Assembly: GCF_000234805.1 (NCBI RefSeq)
Contig: NC_016645.1
Span: forward strand, 1,836,391-1,900,390
Length of the DNA stretch: 64,000 nt
Source: Pyrobaculum ferrireducens
GTDB taxonomy: Archaea > Thermoproteota > Thermoprotei > Thermoproteales > Thermoproteaceae
Direction of reading: 5' to 3'
Positions within the stretch are counted from its first letter, which is position 1; every line of letters begins with the position of its first letter. A model generated the notes under the pieces. It ran no database searches. It saw only the letters and a program-made list of their open reading frames with translations, and had not been told where the DNA came from. Shown one piece after another: positions 26,822 through 34,974 of this stretch. Both the position numbers and the translations under genes were made by a program.

Positions 26822-27487
26822 GTGTTCCGTCCCTACTCCATATACGAAGGCACATACCTAGTTAAACTAGCCAGAAAGGCCGTAGACACGTTTCTCACAA
26901 CTGGTAGAGTCGAAATACCGGACGATCCCCCGCCTAAACTTCTCGGCGACGACTATGGAGTATTCACAACAATAGAAACTACCCATGGCGAGAAATATGA
27001 ACTCCGGGGCTGTATAGGCTACCCAGAGGGGTATAGAAACACGCTGTACGCCACGATATACAGCGCCATCGGAGCTTGTTGCCAAGATCCTAGATTCCCA
27101 GCCATGAAGAGAGAAGAGCTTGGCTCTGTAATTTTCGAGATTAGTATTCTAAGCCCATTGACGTACGTCGAGGCGGATCCCCGGAAACTACCTGAAGTGG
27201 TGCAGGTGGGGCGCCACGGCCTAGTAGTGAAGAGAGGCCCCTACTCAGGCCTCCTACTCCCACAAGTGGCGGTGGAGGAGTGCTGGAGCCCGGAGGAGTT
27301 TTTGATGCACACATGCATCAAGGCTTGGCTCTCCGGCGACTGCTGGCTCGACAGAAAGACAAAACTCTACATATACGAGGCACAGATATTCCGCGAGAGA
27401 GCCCCCGGCGGAGAGGTTTATGAACGTGACTTAGTGGCCGAGGCGGCTAGGTGTAGTCAAGAAACTCGCCCAGGAAACGTAACGTGA
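26822..27487 (+). CDS. AMMECR1-domain protein
   Basis: 221 residues with the family motif ELRGCIGYPEG near residue 62 and LLPQVAVEECWSPEEFLMHTCIKAWL. The fold is known from human AMMECR1 and archaeal homologues; biochemical role remains undefined (often near radical SAM and Memo-type genes). GTG start. The 3' end overlaps a convergent membrane-anchored gene by 41 bases. Confidence 0.88.
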   Translation: MFRPYSIYEGTYLVKLARKAVDTFLTTGRVEIPDDPPPKLLGDDYGVFTTIETTHGEKYELRGCIGYPEGYRNTLYATIYSAIGACCQDPRFPAMKREELGSVIFEISILSPLTYVEADPRKLPEVVQVGRHGLVVKRGPYSGLLLPQVAVEECWSPEEFLMHTCIKAWLSGDCWLDRKTKLYIYEAQIFRERAPGGEVYERDLVAEAARCSQETRPGNVT

Positions 27488-27923
27488 GATAGTCCAGATG
27501 CTGGATCCCAGCCGCCACTAGCTTTTTCCCGCCCCTCTTCACTATATATATATACAAATCGCCATGTTTTGCCTGCAGAAGCTCCACGTCCAGATCCTCA
27601 TACCTGTTGACAAGCGCAGGTCTCTCCCCCAGCTCTTTTTCACCAAGCTTTACATAGGTAAACCCCAACAAGTCCTTAAGCTCCTCAAGCGATGACGGGA
27701 TATATCCAACTCTGCCATATGGAGGTATCACCTTATCCAGCCTCTCCTTCAACTCCCCCAGTTGCTTAACTATCTCCTGTTCGCCCGGAGTGAACCTCAT
27801 ACCCTCGTACCTCAACCCCTCTGGAAGGGGCGGGGGCTGTCTTCTAGCCAGGAAGAATATAATAAACGCAAGCACACCTACCGCCACGGCCAGTAGTGAA
27901 ACTTCTACCAACTGGAGGTACAT
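27447..27923 (-). CDS. Hypothetical single-pass membrane protein
   Basis: 158 residues: one N-terminal transmembrane helix (LVEVSLLAVAVGVLAFIIFFLA), a Pro-rich linker RRQPPPLPEG, then a soluble domain with a coiled helix EQEIVKQLGELKERLDKV and a beta region. No family recognised. Confidence 0.65.
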   Translation of the reverse strand: MYLQLVEVSLLAVAVGVLAFIIFFLARRQPPPLPEGLRYEGMRFTPGEQEIVKQLGELKERLDKVIPPYGRVGYIPSSLEELKDLLGFTYVKLGEKELGERPALVNRYEDLDVELLQAKHGDLYIYIVKRGGKKLVAAGIQHLDYLTLRFLGEFLDYT

Positions 27924-27972
27924 ACCACATTGGTGTCTGCAGATATATAATAGTTACAATTATTTTTGCCGC

Positions 27973-28021
27973 AATCCGTAAGGGCATCTCTTCACACGTC
28001 AGAAGACCCTTAGCTCTTCAC
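27973..28021 (-). ncRNA. C/D box sRNA candidate with a degenerate D box
   Basis: Minus strand: C box GUGAAGA (28015-28021), spacer GCUAAGGGUCUU (12), D' CUGA (27999-28002), linker CGU, C' GUGAAGA (27989-27995), spacer GAUGCCCUUACG (12), then GAUU where D should be. Three of four boxes and all spacings fit, so it is probably a guide RNA, perhaps using only the first guide. The rest of the gap 27924-28052 shows nothing else. Confidence 0.55.
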
Positions 28022-28052
28022 CCGGCTCTACTCAAACAACTCCTTATTTATT

Positions 28053-28220
28053 TTACGTCTCTAAAGAGTGTTTCTTTGTCTTAATAATAGCCCTACCAAG
28101 TCTGTGCAAGTTACCTAGGAAGATCATAACTAGTCCAAGAGCTACTAGCTCAGGCTCGTTGCCTACGACCCCCATCGCTAGGACAAAACCGCCATATATC
28201 GCCAGCATCCATATAAACAT
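28053..28220 (-). CDS. 55-residue two-pass membrane protein
   Basis: Short gene beginning MFIWMLAIYGGFVLAMGVVG, with a second helix ELVALGLVMIFLGNLHRL and basic tail IIKTKKHSLET. Good coding signal: perfect TATA-like atataaaa (28241-28248) 26 bases before the ATG. It lies 71 bases downstream (same strand) of the nfeD stop. Unknown function. Confidence 0.6.
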   Translation of the reverse strand: MFIWMLAIYGGFVLAMGVVGNEPELVALGLVMIFLGNLHRLGRAIIKTKKHSLET

Positions 28221-28291
28221 AACCTACGCTTTACACACCAATATAAAACCTATAAATAGGCTTGCGCATTTACGTACACATCTAGGATTTT

Positions 28292-29581
28292 TTAGCACTG
28301 AACCGGCTCTACCTTTAGAGTATCTCCTAGAATCTCGACAACACGTATCCGGCACCCTCTTCTCACTGGTACGCCGGAGACAGCCTTCCAATATTCGCCA
28401 AAAACCTTCACAAACCCGGGGCTGTCAGGTCCCAAGTCGTCAATAGCGACGCCCTCGACTCCTTTAAGACTAGTTAAAATTTCGGAAGGAGGTCTCTGTC
28501 TATGCACAGCTACAACCTTATAAACTATAAACACTATAAATCCAACAAGTATTGCTATGTTTATGTAGAGGCCTATCTGGATAAGCCACCAATCTCTAAT
28601 ATGGATTAACTCGCCGCTGAATAAATTAGCTGGATACGCCGAGAGAAAGCCAATTATTAGGAGCACGGCGCCTACCCCAGCCACCGCCCCGTGTGCCGAC
28701 ATACCCATCAACACCTCCGCCATTATCAATACCGCGCCCATGATAATCAAGGCTAGGCCCAGCCAGGCGGTGGGGAGGAAGGAAAACATAGAGATCACAA
28801 GTAGAATAATTGCAGCCGCCACCGCTATTGGGTGGCCTGTCAAGAAGGCGGCTAGTAACAACAGGAACGCCAGTAGAGACAAGACGCTGGACACAACGGG
28901 GTCGCTGATCCACATCTGCAGGGACTCCGTAAGCGTGGGCTTGACATACCTCAATTCGGCGCCGGCTATCACAAGCTCGGTTTTTTGATTCCGCAGAAGC
29001 ACGACGCTTCCATTAATCTTCTTCAGCAGGTCGCCTATCTCCACCGCCACTACGTCAATTACCCTGTATTTCAAAGCATCCTCAGCGCCTAGATTCACGT
29101 TCCGAGTTATGCACAACCTGGCGAAAGTCCCATTTCTGCCATATGACTTAGACACAGTCTCGAGATATCCTATCAAGGCGTTGAGAGTCTTCGACTCGTT
29201 AATAGGCGTGCCGCCGGCTATAGGCTGACAAGACCCGATGACGGTGTGGGGCGCCATGGCGGCTATATGCGTCGACATAAGGATGTAGGTCCCCGCAGAC
29301 CAGGCATAGCTGTAATCTGGATATACATAGCCAACGACGGGGACAGGGGAGTTCCCAATCTCCTTCATAATCTGGAGCGTGGGATCCGCCAAGCCACCCG
29401 GCGTAGATAGTAGGAGGAGCACCAGCCCGTTGTGCTGCGTCGCTAGGGAAATCGCCCTCTGCATCTGCGAAAGAGTGTAGGGCCCTATGACGTTGTCAAT
29501 CTCAACTACGTATACGGACGACGCCACGTAGGCCTGCGAGAAGACAACTAGTAAGAGGAGGAAGAAGACGATTTTCCTCAT
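28292..29581 (-). CDS. nfeD: NfeD-family membrane serine protease (ClpP class)
   Basis: 429 residues. Signal peptide MRKIVFFLLLLVVFSQAYVA, a ClpP-like crotonase domain with GLVLLLLSTPGG, WSAGTYILMSTHIAAMAPHTVIGSCQPI (catalytic Ser in the WSAG loop) and a Lys-bearing later part; then four to five transmembrane helices and an OB-fold NfeD domain at the C-terminus. Cleaves the partner stomatin; its start overlaps the stomatin stop by four bases, the classic p-stomatin operon. Confidence 0.92.
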   Translation of the reverse strand: MRKIVFFLLLLVVFSQAYVASSVYVVEIDNVIGPYTLSQMQRAISLATQHNGLVLLLLSTPGGLADPTLQIMKEIGNSPVPVVGYVYPDYSYAWSAGTYILMSTHIAAMAPHTVIGSCQPIAGGTPINESKTLNALIGYLETVSKSYGRNGTFARLCITRNVNLGAEDALKYRVIDVVAVEIGDLLKKINGSVVLLRNQKTELVIAGAELRYVKPTLTESLQMWISDPVVSSVLSLLAFLLLLAAFLTGHPIAVAAAIILLVISMFSFLPTAWLGLALIIMGAVLIMAEVLMGMSAHGAVAGVGAVLLIIGFLSAYPANLFSGELIHIRDWWLIQIGLYINIAILVGFIVFIVYKVVAVHRQRPPSEILTSLKGVEGVAIDDLGPDSPGFVKVFGEYWKAVSGVPVRRGCRIRVVEILGDTLKVEPVQC

Positions 29582-30366
29582 TTCTGTTCTTTTTTACCAA
29601 GCGCAAGCGGCAGGGCGACGTACTCCATAGTCGGCGGCGTTACAATTATCAGGTTGTGCTCCCGTGCTATTTCGATGAGCGCATCTATCATCCTTAGCTG
29701 CACGGCTGTGGGGTTTTGAGAGTATCTCTCGGCGGCTTCTAGGTATATCTTGCTCGCCTCGTACTCGGCAGACGCGAGCGTAATTTTCGCACGCCTCACC
29801 CTCTCCGCCTCCGCCTGGCTTGCCATTGCGCGGAGCAACACCTCGGGCAACTTAATGTCCTTAATGGCTACAGCTGTCACTTTAATACCCCACGGAGTTA
29901 CGTGCTCATCTACAATAGACGCTATTCTCTTGGCGATCTCGTCTCTATGCGTGAGAAGTGTGTCGAGATCCACCATACCCACGACGTCGCGTAGAGTCGA
30001 CGCGGCGAAGATCGCCACTGCAGGTATGTGATTCCGCACTGTTAGGGCTGTTTTCAACGCGTCGATGACCCTGAGGTATATCGCGGCATCTATAGTAACC
30101 TCTACGTTGTCTTTCGTCAAGGCCTTCTGCGAGGGGACATCAACTACCTCAATTCTCAAGTCGTAACGTATAATATTTTCAATTATGGGAATTATGAAGA
30201 CGAGACCGGGACCCACCACACCCACCACGCGGCCAAGTCTAAACTTCACCGCCCTTTGGTACTCCGGGATTATTCTAATAGCAGATGAGAGAATAGCGGC
30301 CAGAACAATAATAGCAAAGAGGACTAGTATTGCAAAAGCAACTTGCTCCACAACTTGAAGTATCAT
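29578..30366 (-). CDS. Stomatin/prohibitin-like SPFH (band 7) protein
   Basis: 262 residues. N-terminal membrane helix (VAFAILVLFAIIVLAAILSSAI), SPFH core RIIPEYQRAVKFRLGRVVGVVGPGLVFIIPIIENI ... DVPSQKALTKDNVEVTIDAAIYLRV, and a coiled C-terminus QAEAERVRRAKITLASAEYEASK. Partner and substrate of NfeD. ATG 30366 preferred over 30372: a TATA-like tataaaag lies at 30387-30394. Confidence 0.93.
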   Translation of the reverse strand: MILQVVEQVAFAILVLFAIIVLAAILSSAIRIIPEYQRAVKFRLGRVVGVVGPGLVFIIPIIENIIRYDLRIEVVDVPSQKALTKDNVEVTIDAAIYLRVIDALKTALTVRNHIPAVAIFAASTLRDVVGMVDLDTLLTHRDEIAKRIASIVDEHVTPWGIKVTAVAIKDIKLPEVLLRAMASQAEAERVRRAKITLASAEYEASKIYLEAAERYSQNPTAVQLRMIDALIEIAREHNLIIVTPPTMEYVALPLALGKKEQK

Positions 30367-30498
30367 GGTCATGTATACGAACCGAGTATAAAAGTTTAGG
30401 TCTAATCAATAAAAAATTTTTAAACCACTCTCCCGTTAAGTGTTTGATGAGGTGTTAACGGGGACGGGCTGAGTATGATGTCAATTCCGCGCTACCGA

Positions 30499-30548
30499 TC
30501 AGACGCGAGAAGTCTCTTCATTAAATCCGCCAGTCCTGGAGTCATCAA
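30499..30548 (-). ncRNA. C/D box sRNA upstream of the A-ATPase genes
   Basis: Minus strand: C UUGAUGA (30542-30548), 12-nt spacer CUCCAGGACUGG, D' CGGA (one base off CUGA), linker UUUA, C' AUGAAGA (30515-30521), 12-nt spacer GACUUCUCGCGU, D CUGA (30499-30502). Strong spacing. It occupies part of the 212-base gap 30367-30578; the rest holds promoter-like AT runs (30410-30425) and a second weak TGATGA/CTGA set on the plus strand. Confidence 0.75.
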
Positions 30549-30578
30549 CTTTATATAAGACCCTATACAGGAGATTTT

Positions 30579-30896
30579 ATGTTAAAATTCGACGAGATTT
30601 TAAAAAAGCTTGAGGAAGTAGATAGGGTTATAAAAGATATAGATAATATAAAAAAAGAGATACTACAAAGTATAGATATAATCTCTAGAAAATATTCTGA
30701 TGAAGTAACAAAAAAGATCGAGGGAATTGTTGCAAGTACAGTATCGGAGTACAGGGCGAGGGCACTTGAAGAGGCGAAAAGGGAGGCTGAGAAAATAAAC
30801 CGCGAAGCTGAGGAGAAAGCTAGAATTGTTGAGTCTAGATATAGGGATAGGAAGGAGGTTATAGTTAGGCGGGCTTTCGAAATCCTCAATATATGA
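30579..30896 (+). CDS. atpH: A-type ATPase stalk-like coiled-coil protein (AtpH/E-like)
   Basis: 105 residues, almost all helical with heptad pattern: ILKKLEEVDRVIKDIDNIKKEILQSI ... ALEEAKREAEKINREAEEKARIVESRYRDRKEVIVRR. This is the shape of an A/V-ATPase peripheral stalk subunit (AhaH/NtpF or the E N-terminus). It overlaps the next gene, subunit C, by four bases (ATGA), which supports the assignment. AT-rich first 120 bases. Confidence 0.65.
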   Translation: MLKFDEILKKLEEVDRVIKDIDNIKKEILQSIDIISRKYSDEVTKKIEGIVASTVSEYRARALEEAKREAEKINREAEEKARIVESRYRDRKEVIVRRAFEILNI

Positions 30897-31921
30897 GTAA
30901 CGTCGTTAGGAGGCCCTACCTGGGGCCTAGGGTACGGGGGTTGCGTACAAGAGAGCTTCCGAGAGACAAACTTATTTCATTGATTTATGCAAATACATTG
31001 GATGAGTTTCTAAATATACTAAAAACAACTACGTATAATATAACACTAGATAAGCTTAGTCGTGATAACTTAATTGATTTGCGGAGAGCCTTAGTAAGGA
31101 TATACCTAGAGAAGGTGAAGTCGATCTTTTTAGGATCTGGAAGCGACGCCAGGTCTGTCATTCTCTCCTCGTTGAAGTTTTTCGAGTACGAAAACATTAG
31201 AAATCTTGCTATTGCCGTAAAGGCTGGGAGAAACCCGGAAGACTTCATACTCTGGGAACCACTGGAATTTACTAGAAGACGTTACGTAGTTGCCAGCCTC
31301 ATAGGCGCCAGAGGCATAGAAGAAATTGGAGAGAGGTTAAGGCAGATAAGACACCCGGCTTATAAAGCTTTTGAATTGGCGGCGAGATACGGTGAGGATA
31401 AGCTAAGTATTTTCCTAGATAGGCAGTGGGTTGAGGATTTCTCAACATCTCACATAGCAGAGAAAGACAAGACGTTGAACGCATTTACGACGGATTTAAG
31501 AGAGTACATCAATACACTAATTGCATTGAGAGCCAGGCTGTGGGGGCTGGCAGAGGAGTTAGGCGAATTGCTGATAGGGAAGCCGTCTCCCATAGTTCAA
31601 TCAGCTGTAAGAGATCCACCTACACGTTTTCTAGATATTGCAAATACGGCGCCCTGGGGGAAGATACTAGTCGACATGGTGGCCGAGGCGCCCACACTTG
31701 AGAACATCGTGATAGCAATGGATAATATATACCCCGCTTATGTCAAGCAACTGTCGAATATATACACTGCGAAGTTCTCTGAGTTTTCTCTAGGCGCCCT
31801 TGCGGCGCATATTGAATATCTGAGGGCAGAGGTCATGACTTTGATTAGAGCGGCGTCTTTATTGGCTGAGGGGGTGCCCGCAGAAAAAAGACGAAAAATT
31901 TTTGAGCCGTTAACGAGATAA
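30893..31921 (+). CDS. atpC: A-type ATP synthase subunit C
   Basis: 342 residues. RRPYLGPRVRGLRTRELPRDKLISLIYANTLDEFLNILKTTTYN and the repeated short blocks with FARRR-type patterns fit the 'C' (d-like) subunit linking the rotor ring to the central stalk. Convergent and only two bases from the atpK stop. Start ATG overlaps the atpH stop. Confidence 0.85.
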   Translation: MSNVVRRPYLGPRVRGLRTRELPRDKLISLIYANTLDEFLNILKTTTYNITLDKLSRDNLIDLRRALVRIYLEKVKSIFLGSGSDARSVILSSLKFFEYENIRNLAIAVKAGRNPEDFILWEPLEFTRRRYVVASLIGARGIEEIGERLRQIRHPAYKAFELAARYGEDKLSIFLDRQWVEDFSTSHIAEKDKTLNAFTTDLREYINTLIALRARLWGLAEELGELLIGKPSPIVQSAVRDPPTRFLDIANTAPWGKILVDMVAEAPTLENIVIAMDNIYPAYVKQLSNIYTAKFSEFSLGALAAHIEYLRAEVMTLIRAASLLAEGVPAEKRRKIFEPLTR

Positions 31922-31923
31922 GC

Positions 31924-32187
31924 TTATACTAGTAGTAGGCTGATTAGTAGCCCGTAGATCGCTATTGCCTCTGCCAGCGCCACGAATATTAGATACCAGA
32001 CTCTCTCCTGTGGCTTTTCTATTAATGCAGAAATGGCGGCGGCGCCGGCGATGCCCACTCCTATACCAGCGCCAAGCCCCGCTAGTCCAACGGCAAGGCC
32101 AGCCCCTATGTACCTCTCACCACCTGTAGCTTGTGCAGATGCCAGCGCTACTATTAGCATGAGCGCCATCGCCGCTTTGGGTTTCAT
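31924..32187 (-). CDS. atpK: A-type ATP synthase c-ring subunit K
   Basis: 87 residues. A cleavable-looking signal (MKPKAAMALMLIVALASAQA) precedes two helices: AGLAVGLAGLGAGIGVGIAGAAAISAL and VWYLIFVALAEAIAIYGLLISLLLV. The Glu in ALAEAIAIYG is the proton-binding carboxylate. Forms the membrane rotor ring. Confidence 0.92.
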   Translation of the reverse strand: MKPKAAMALMLIVALASAQATGGERYIGAGLAVGLAGLGAGIGVGIAGAAAISALIEKPQERVWYLIFVALAEAIAIYGLLISLLLV

Positions 32188-32201
32188 AGGCGGTTAACTT
32201 T

Positions 32202-32345
32202 TTAGGTTTTTAAATATTGACGTAACTCCTCTATCTTTTTATCAATGGCGAGTATTAGATCTTTCGTATCTTCCTTTACCCTACTAATGACGATCTCTAT
32301 TTCTTTATCTATAAGCTCTCTAATAGTAACATTGAGATCTTTCAT
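32202..32345 (-). CDS. 47-residue helical protein in the ATPase cluster
   Basis: Short gene encoding MKDLNVTIRELIDKEIEIVI plus a second helix KDLILAIDKKIEELRQYLKT. All charged/hydrophobic heptads. It sits 14 bases upstream of atpK and ~30 bases downstream of atpD on the same strand, so it belongs to the ATPase operon; it may be a small stalk component or regulator. No homologue recalled. Confidence 0.55.
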   Translation of the reverse strand: MKDLNVTIRELIDKEIEIVISRVKEDTKDLILAIDKKIEELRQYLKT

Positions 32346-32374
32346 GGACACGACGGCTCTAAACTAACGGGTTT

Positions 32375-32974
32375 TTAAGTATATGCCACAATTATCTTCC
32401 TCCTTATGAACTCCTCTCTTTCCCCCTCTTCCAAGGCTAGCCGTATGTACTGCATATTGTCCTTAATCCGCGGAATTACTACGTAGTCAATAGCGTTAAT
32501 CATTCTCTGGTACTCTCTAACCCTGTTTAAAAGAGTGTAGAAGAGGGTTTCTTTTTCTGCAAATTCTATTAATTTCTGTAAAAGTTCGCGCATCTTGACT
32601 AAAGCAACGTCTAGCTCCGCGGCTTCTGTTGCTATGCTGTACGTTGGGTAGGCTACATAGCCGCTGACTTGTAGCCCTATGTGCGTGCCTCTGTTCACCA
32701 ACTCGACCTTCACGGTCTTGGGAGTTAACTCAGCGATGCTCTCTATTCTGTCAATCCCAGACTTCGCCACGGCGATTTTAAAATTATCCGCAACCTCGAC
32801 AAACGCCTCAGCTATCTCGCGCCTAAGTCTCTCGAGGTCAAGCACAAGTGCCCTAATTCTCTGGACAGTTGAATTCCTCGCGTCCTCTAGCGTCTTTTTC
32901 ATGCGCTGAAATAGGGCGAGTTGCCTCCTCAACCTTATCAACTCGAGTCTTGAGGGGGGAGGCCTAAACGACAC
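32375..32974 (-). CDS. atpD: A-type ATP synthase subunit D
   Basis: 199 residues. Opening RPPPSRLELIRLRRQLALFQRMKKTLEDAR followed by long helices and ending LLNRVREYQRMINAIDYVVIPRIKDNMQYIRLALEEGEREEFIRRKIIVAYT: the antiparallel coiled-coil central stalk D subunit. GTG 32974 is chosen, since the sequence further upstream is antisense to the GTPase gene; TATA-like run at 32991-33001 lies ~25 bases away. Confidence 0.92.
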   Translation of the reverse strand: MSFRPPPSRLELIRLRRQLALFQRMKKTLEDARNSTVQRIRALVLDLERLRREIAEAFVEVADNFKIAVAKSGIDRIESIAELTPKTVKVELVNRGTHIGLQVSGYVAYPTYSIATEAAELDVALVKMRELLQKLIEFAEKETLFYTLLNRVREYQRMINAIDYVVIPRIKDNMQYIRLALEEGEREEFIRRKIIVAYT

Positions 32975-32990
32975 GTCACGTTGCCTATTA

Positions 32991-33001
32991 TGTTTTTTAA
33001 G
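32991..33001. promoter_or_regulatory. Shared divergent TATA region (atpD / permuted GTPase)
   Basis: gttttttaag lies ~26 bases upstream of GTG 33021 (plus) and ~22-26 bases upstream of GTG 32974 (minus). With 46 bases between start codons no room is left for two separate promoters. Confidence 0.55.
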
Positions 33002-33020
33002 TATTGTAGCGCCGCCAGGT

Positions 33021-33797
33021 GTGAAAGAGACGTGGCGGCTGGTAAGGAGGGTAATTGAGGACGGGGACGTGGTGTTGGAAGTTGTAGATGCCAGAGATCC
33101 CGAGGCTACTAGGAGCAAAGAGGCTGAGGCGTTGGCGGAGAGGCTCGGCAAGAGGCTGTTGGTAGTGTTGAACAAGGCAGATCTTGTAAGTAGGGAGTTT
33201 TTGGAAAAGTGGAAGGCTTTTTTTGAGAGTGCGGGGATGCGTGTTGTCTACATCAGTGCCAAATATAGGCGCGGCACACGAAGGCTGTTGGTCTCCATAA
33301 GGGAGCTGGCTCCTAGAATACCTGTCACGGTGGTTGTCGTCGGTTATCCCAACGTGGGTAAATCCACAATTATAAACTACCTAAAGGGGCGCTACGTAGC
33401 TCCCACTAGCCCCAAGCCTGGGTGGACCAGAGGCGAGCAGTTGGTCAGGGCAAAGAGTTGGCTGGTTGTGCTTGATACGCCCGGTATTGTAAAGACGCCG
33501 TCAACTGGCGACTTGGCGCTGGACGTAATTAGGGGGCTTGTTGACCCGGGCACAGTGGACGACCCAGTCCCCTACGCCTACGCCTTGCTTAAACGGGTAT
33601 TGACGTACAACCCAAATGCTCTTAGGGAGACCTACGGCGTTGTCAGCGACGTAGAAAACGCGCTCGAGGAGATTGGGAGGGCGAAACGCAAGTTGCTTAA
33701 AGGCGGTAGGGTGAATATAGACGAGGCGGCTCGTATAGTGCTGAGGGACTGGGTTACGGGGAAGCTGAGGTACTCACATCCGCCTCCTAATGTATAA
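33021..33797 (+). CDS. Circularly permuted GTPase, YlqF/RbgA-like
   Basis: 258 residues. The G4 motif NKADL (~55) precedes G1 GYPNVGKST (~110) and G3 DTPGIV (~155), the permuted order of YlqF/RbgA/Nug-type ribosome-assembly GTPases. VLEVVDARDPEATRS is the usual start of this fold. Divergent from atpD; followed after 22 bases by a membrane protein. Likely acts in large-subunit maturation. Confidence 0.88.
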   Translation: MKETWRLVRRVIEDGDVVLEVVDARDPEATRSKEAEALAERLGKRLLVVLNKADLVSREFLEKWKAFFESAGMRVVYISAKYRRGTRRLLVSIRELAPRIPVTVVVVGYPNVGKSTIINYLKGRYVAPTSPKPGWTRGEQLVRAKSWLVVLDTPGIVKTPSTGDLALDVIRGLVDPGTVDDPVPYAYALLKRVLTYNPNALRETYGVVSDVENALEEIGRAKRKLLKGGRVNIDEAARIVLRDWVTGKLRYSHPPPNV

Positions 33798-33819
33798 ATA
33801 GGGGGAGGTGGGGAGGGAT

Positions 33820-34293
33820 GTGTTATTGATGCTCGTCGCCGTTATCCTCAGCGCGCTGGTCGTGTTTTTAGAACCGGGGGCAACTCCTATCTACGCTACA
33901 GCCCCAGTAGATGTGAAAGACTATACGATTATAGTAAATAATATACCTGACAAATTTATTCAACTGCCTTTATTATTATATATAATTATTTCGCTTGTTT
34001 TATTATTGGTAACTTTTTACCTTGAGCTTTTACTAAAAATACATATCGGTAGGTTGCCGAAAATAGTAGCAGTACTCTCGTTGCTGTATGCTATTCCTAT
34101 TCCCTATATATACCTTGTGGGCTTTAAAGATGTGGTAATCGTGGTGAGTAACTACGCAAAGACCCTCTCGCTTCCAACTTATGGACTGGCCTTGCTCATA
34201 GCTACGACGGAAAATTTGACAACTCCGAGAAAAAGGGCTAGAGTAATTGCAGACCTCTCGGTAACTGAAGAAAAGACTGAGAGGGGGGCGTGA
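33820..34293 (+). CDS. Hypothetical membrane protein
   Basis: 157 residues with four hydrophobic segments (1-20, ~45-70, ~77-95, ~113-130) and a basic C-terminal tail with LTTPRKRARVIADLSVTEEK. GTG 33820 preferred over 33808: TATA-like tataaata is at 33793-33800. A GGAGG also lies just upstream. The 3' end overlaps the next gene by four bases. Function unknown. Confidence 0.65.
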   Translation: MLLMLVAVILSALVVFLEPGATPIYATAPVDVKDYTIIVNNIPDKFIQLPLLLYIIISLVLLLVTFYLELLLKIHIGRLPKIVAVLSLLYAIPIPYIYLVGFKDVVIVVSNYAKTLSLPTYGLALLIATTENLTTPRKRARVIADLSVTEEKTERGA

Positions 34294-34550
34294 TTTACTG
34301 CTTCTTCTGTGGGAGGCCTCTGAAAGTATACAACATAGTTAAGATAAGAAGTGAATTATCGCTGGATTTATACGTCTACGCATGTGACGAGTGCCTATCT
34401 AAATACAGCGACTTGATTCTTGAAGTCGTTAAAAGAGGCGAGAAAACTCCCTATCTTCCAAGCGGGAACAACCGCCACGCCGCTAGAAATAAGACTGGCG
34501 TCGGTCGAGGTAACTACAATAGGCACGATAGATGGAGAAAAAGCAAGTAG
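34290..34550 (+). CDS. Small zinc-ribbon protein, overlaps a nuclease gene
   Basis: 86 residues; YCFFCGRPLKV ... YACDECLSKYSDLILEVV gives a C4 zinc ribbon. The last ~25 residues (RHAARNKTGVGRGN...) are read from DNA antisense to the nuclease-like gene and look non-native, so the conserved part probably ends near 34470. ATG overlaps the preceding membrane-protein stop (ATGA). Confidence 0.6.
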   Translation: MIYCFFCGRPLKVYNIVKIRSELSLDLYVYACDECLSKYSDLILEVVKRGEKTPYLPSGNNRHAARNKTGVGRGNYNRHDRWRKSK

Positions 34551-34946
34551 CTTGCCTACGCATCTTGCAACTTTTTTCAAGTGTCTCTGGGCCACCTCGG
34601 CCCATCTGCCGCCGCCTTTCCACTTTTTCGCCTCTATGACAAACGCCACTTCCCTACTCCACGCAATAATGTCAAACTCCGCGCCGCCGTCGCACTCCAG
34701 TCTCACATTTGAAGACGTGTTGAAGCCATATTCCGAGAAGACGTACCTTATATACTCCTCGAATTCGTACCAGTTAAGCTTCTTGATGTAGCTAGACACC
34801 GGGATTCCCATTTTCAACGCCTTGTACAGTACATAGCTTCTGGTAAGCGGCTCGCCTCTGTCTAGGATGCCAAGCGCGGTTAGGCACTCTGCAGATGACT
34901 TGTCTCCTTCAAGAAAGCTCTTGACGGCGATCTCGCGTATACACAT
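34395..34946 (-). CDS. Restriction-endonuclease-like (Mrr/Hjc-type) nuclease
   Basis: 183 residues. KLNWYEFEEYIRYVFSEYGF, then GGAEFDIIAWSREVAFVIEAKKW with the D...ExK catalytic set, then IVPIVVTSTDASLISSGVAVVPAW. Likely Mrr-like DNA nuclease. N-terminal ~55 residues appear helical (CLTALGILDRGEPLTRSYVLYKAL). Overlaps the convergent zinc-ribbon gene by 156 bases. TATA-like sequence upstream is weak. Confidence 0.7.
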   Translation of the reverse strand: MCIREIAVKSFLEGDKSSAECLTALGILDRGEPLTRSYVLYKALKMGIPVSSYIKKLNWYEFEEYIRYVFSEYGFNTSSNVRLECDGGAEFDIIAWSREVAFVIEAKKWKGGGRWAEVAQRHLKKVARCVGKLLAFSPSIVPIVVTSTDASLISSGVAVVPAWKIGSFLASFNDFKNQVAVFR

Positions 34947-34974
34947 ATATTAAGACAATGCGCTTGGTTAAAAA

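Noticed and set aside
15000-27500. Apparent change from G-rich to C-rich coding strand across cdc6 as evidence for an origin
   Set aside because: The direction is opposite to the usual leading-strand G excess, and I could not compute skew reliably by eye.
30444-30495. A TGATGA/CTGA/ATGATG set on the plus strand that could be another C/D sRNA
   Set aside because: The first spacer is 18 nt and no D box follows the second C-like box at the right distance; the minus-strand candidate at 30499-30548 is far better.
32975-33175. N-terminal extension of subunit D
   Set aside because: The translation is Ser/Thr-rich antisense of the GTPase gene; GTG 32974 matches the family start and promoter.
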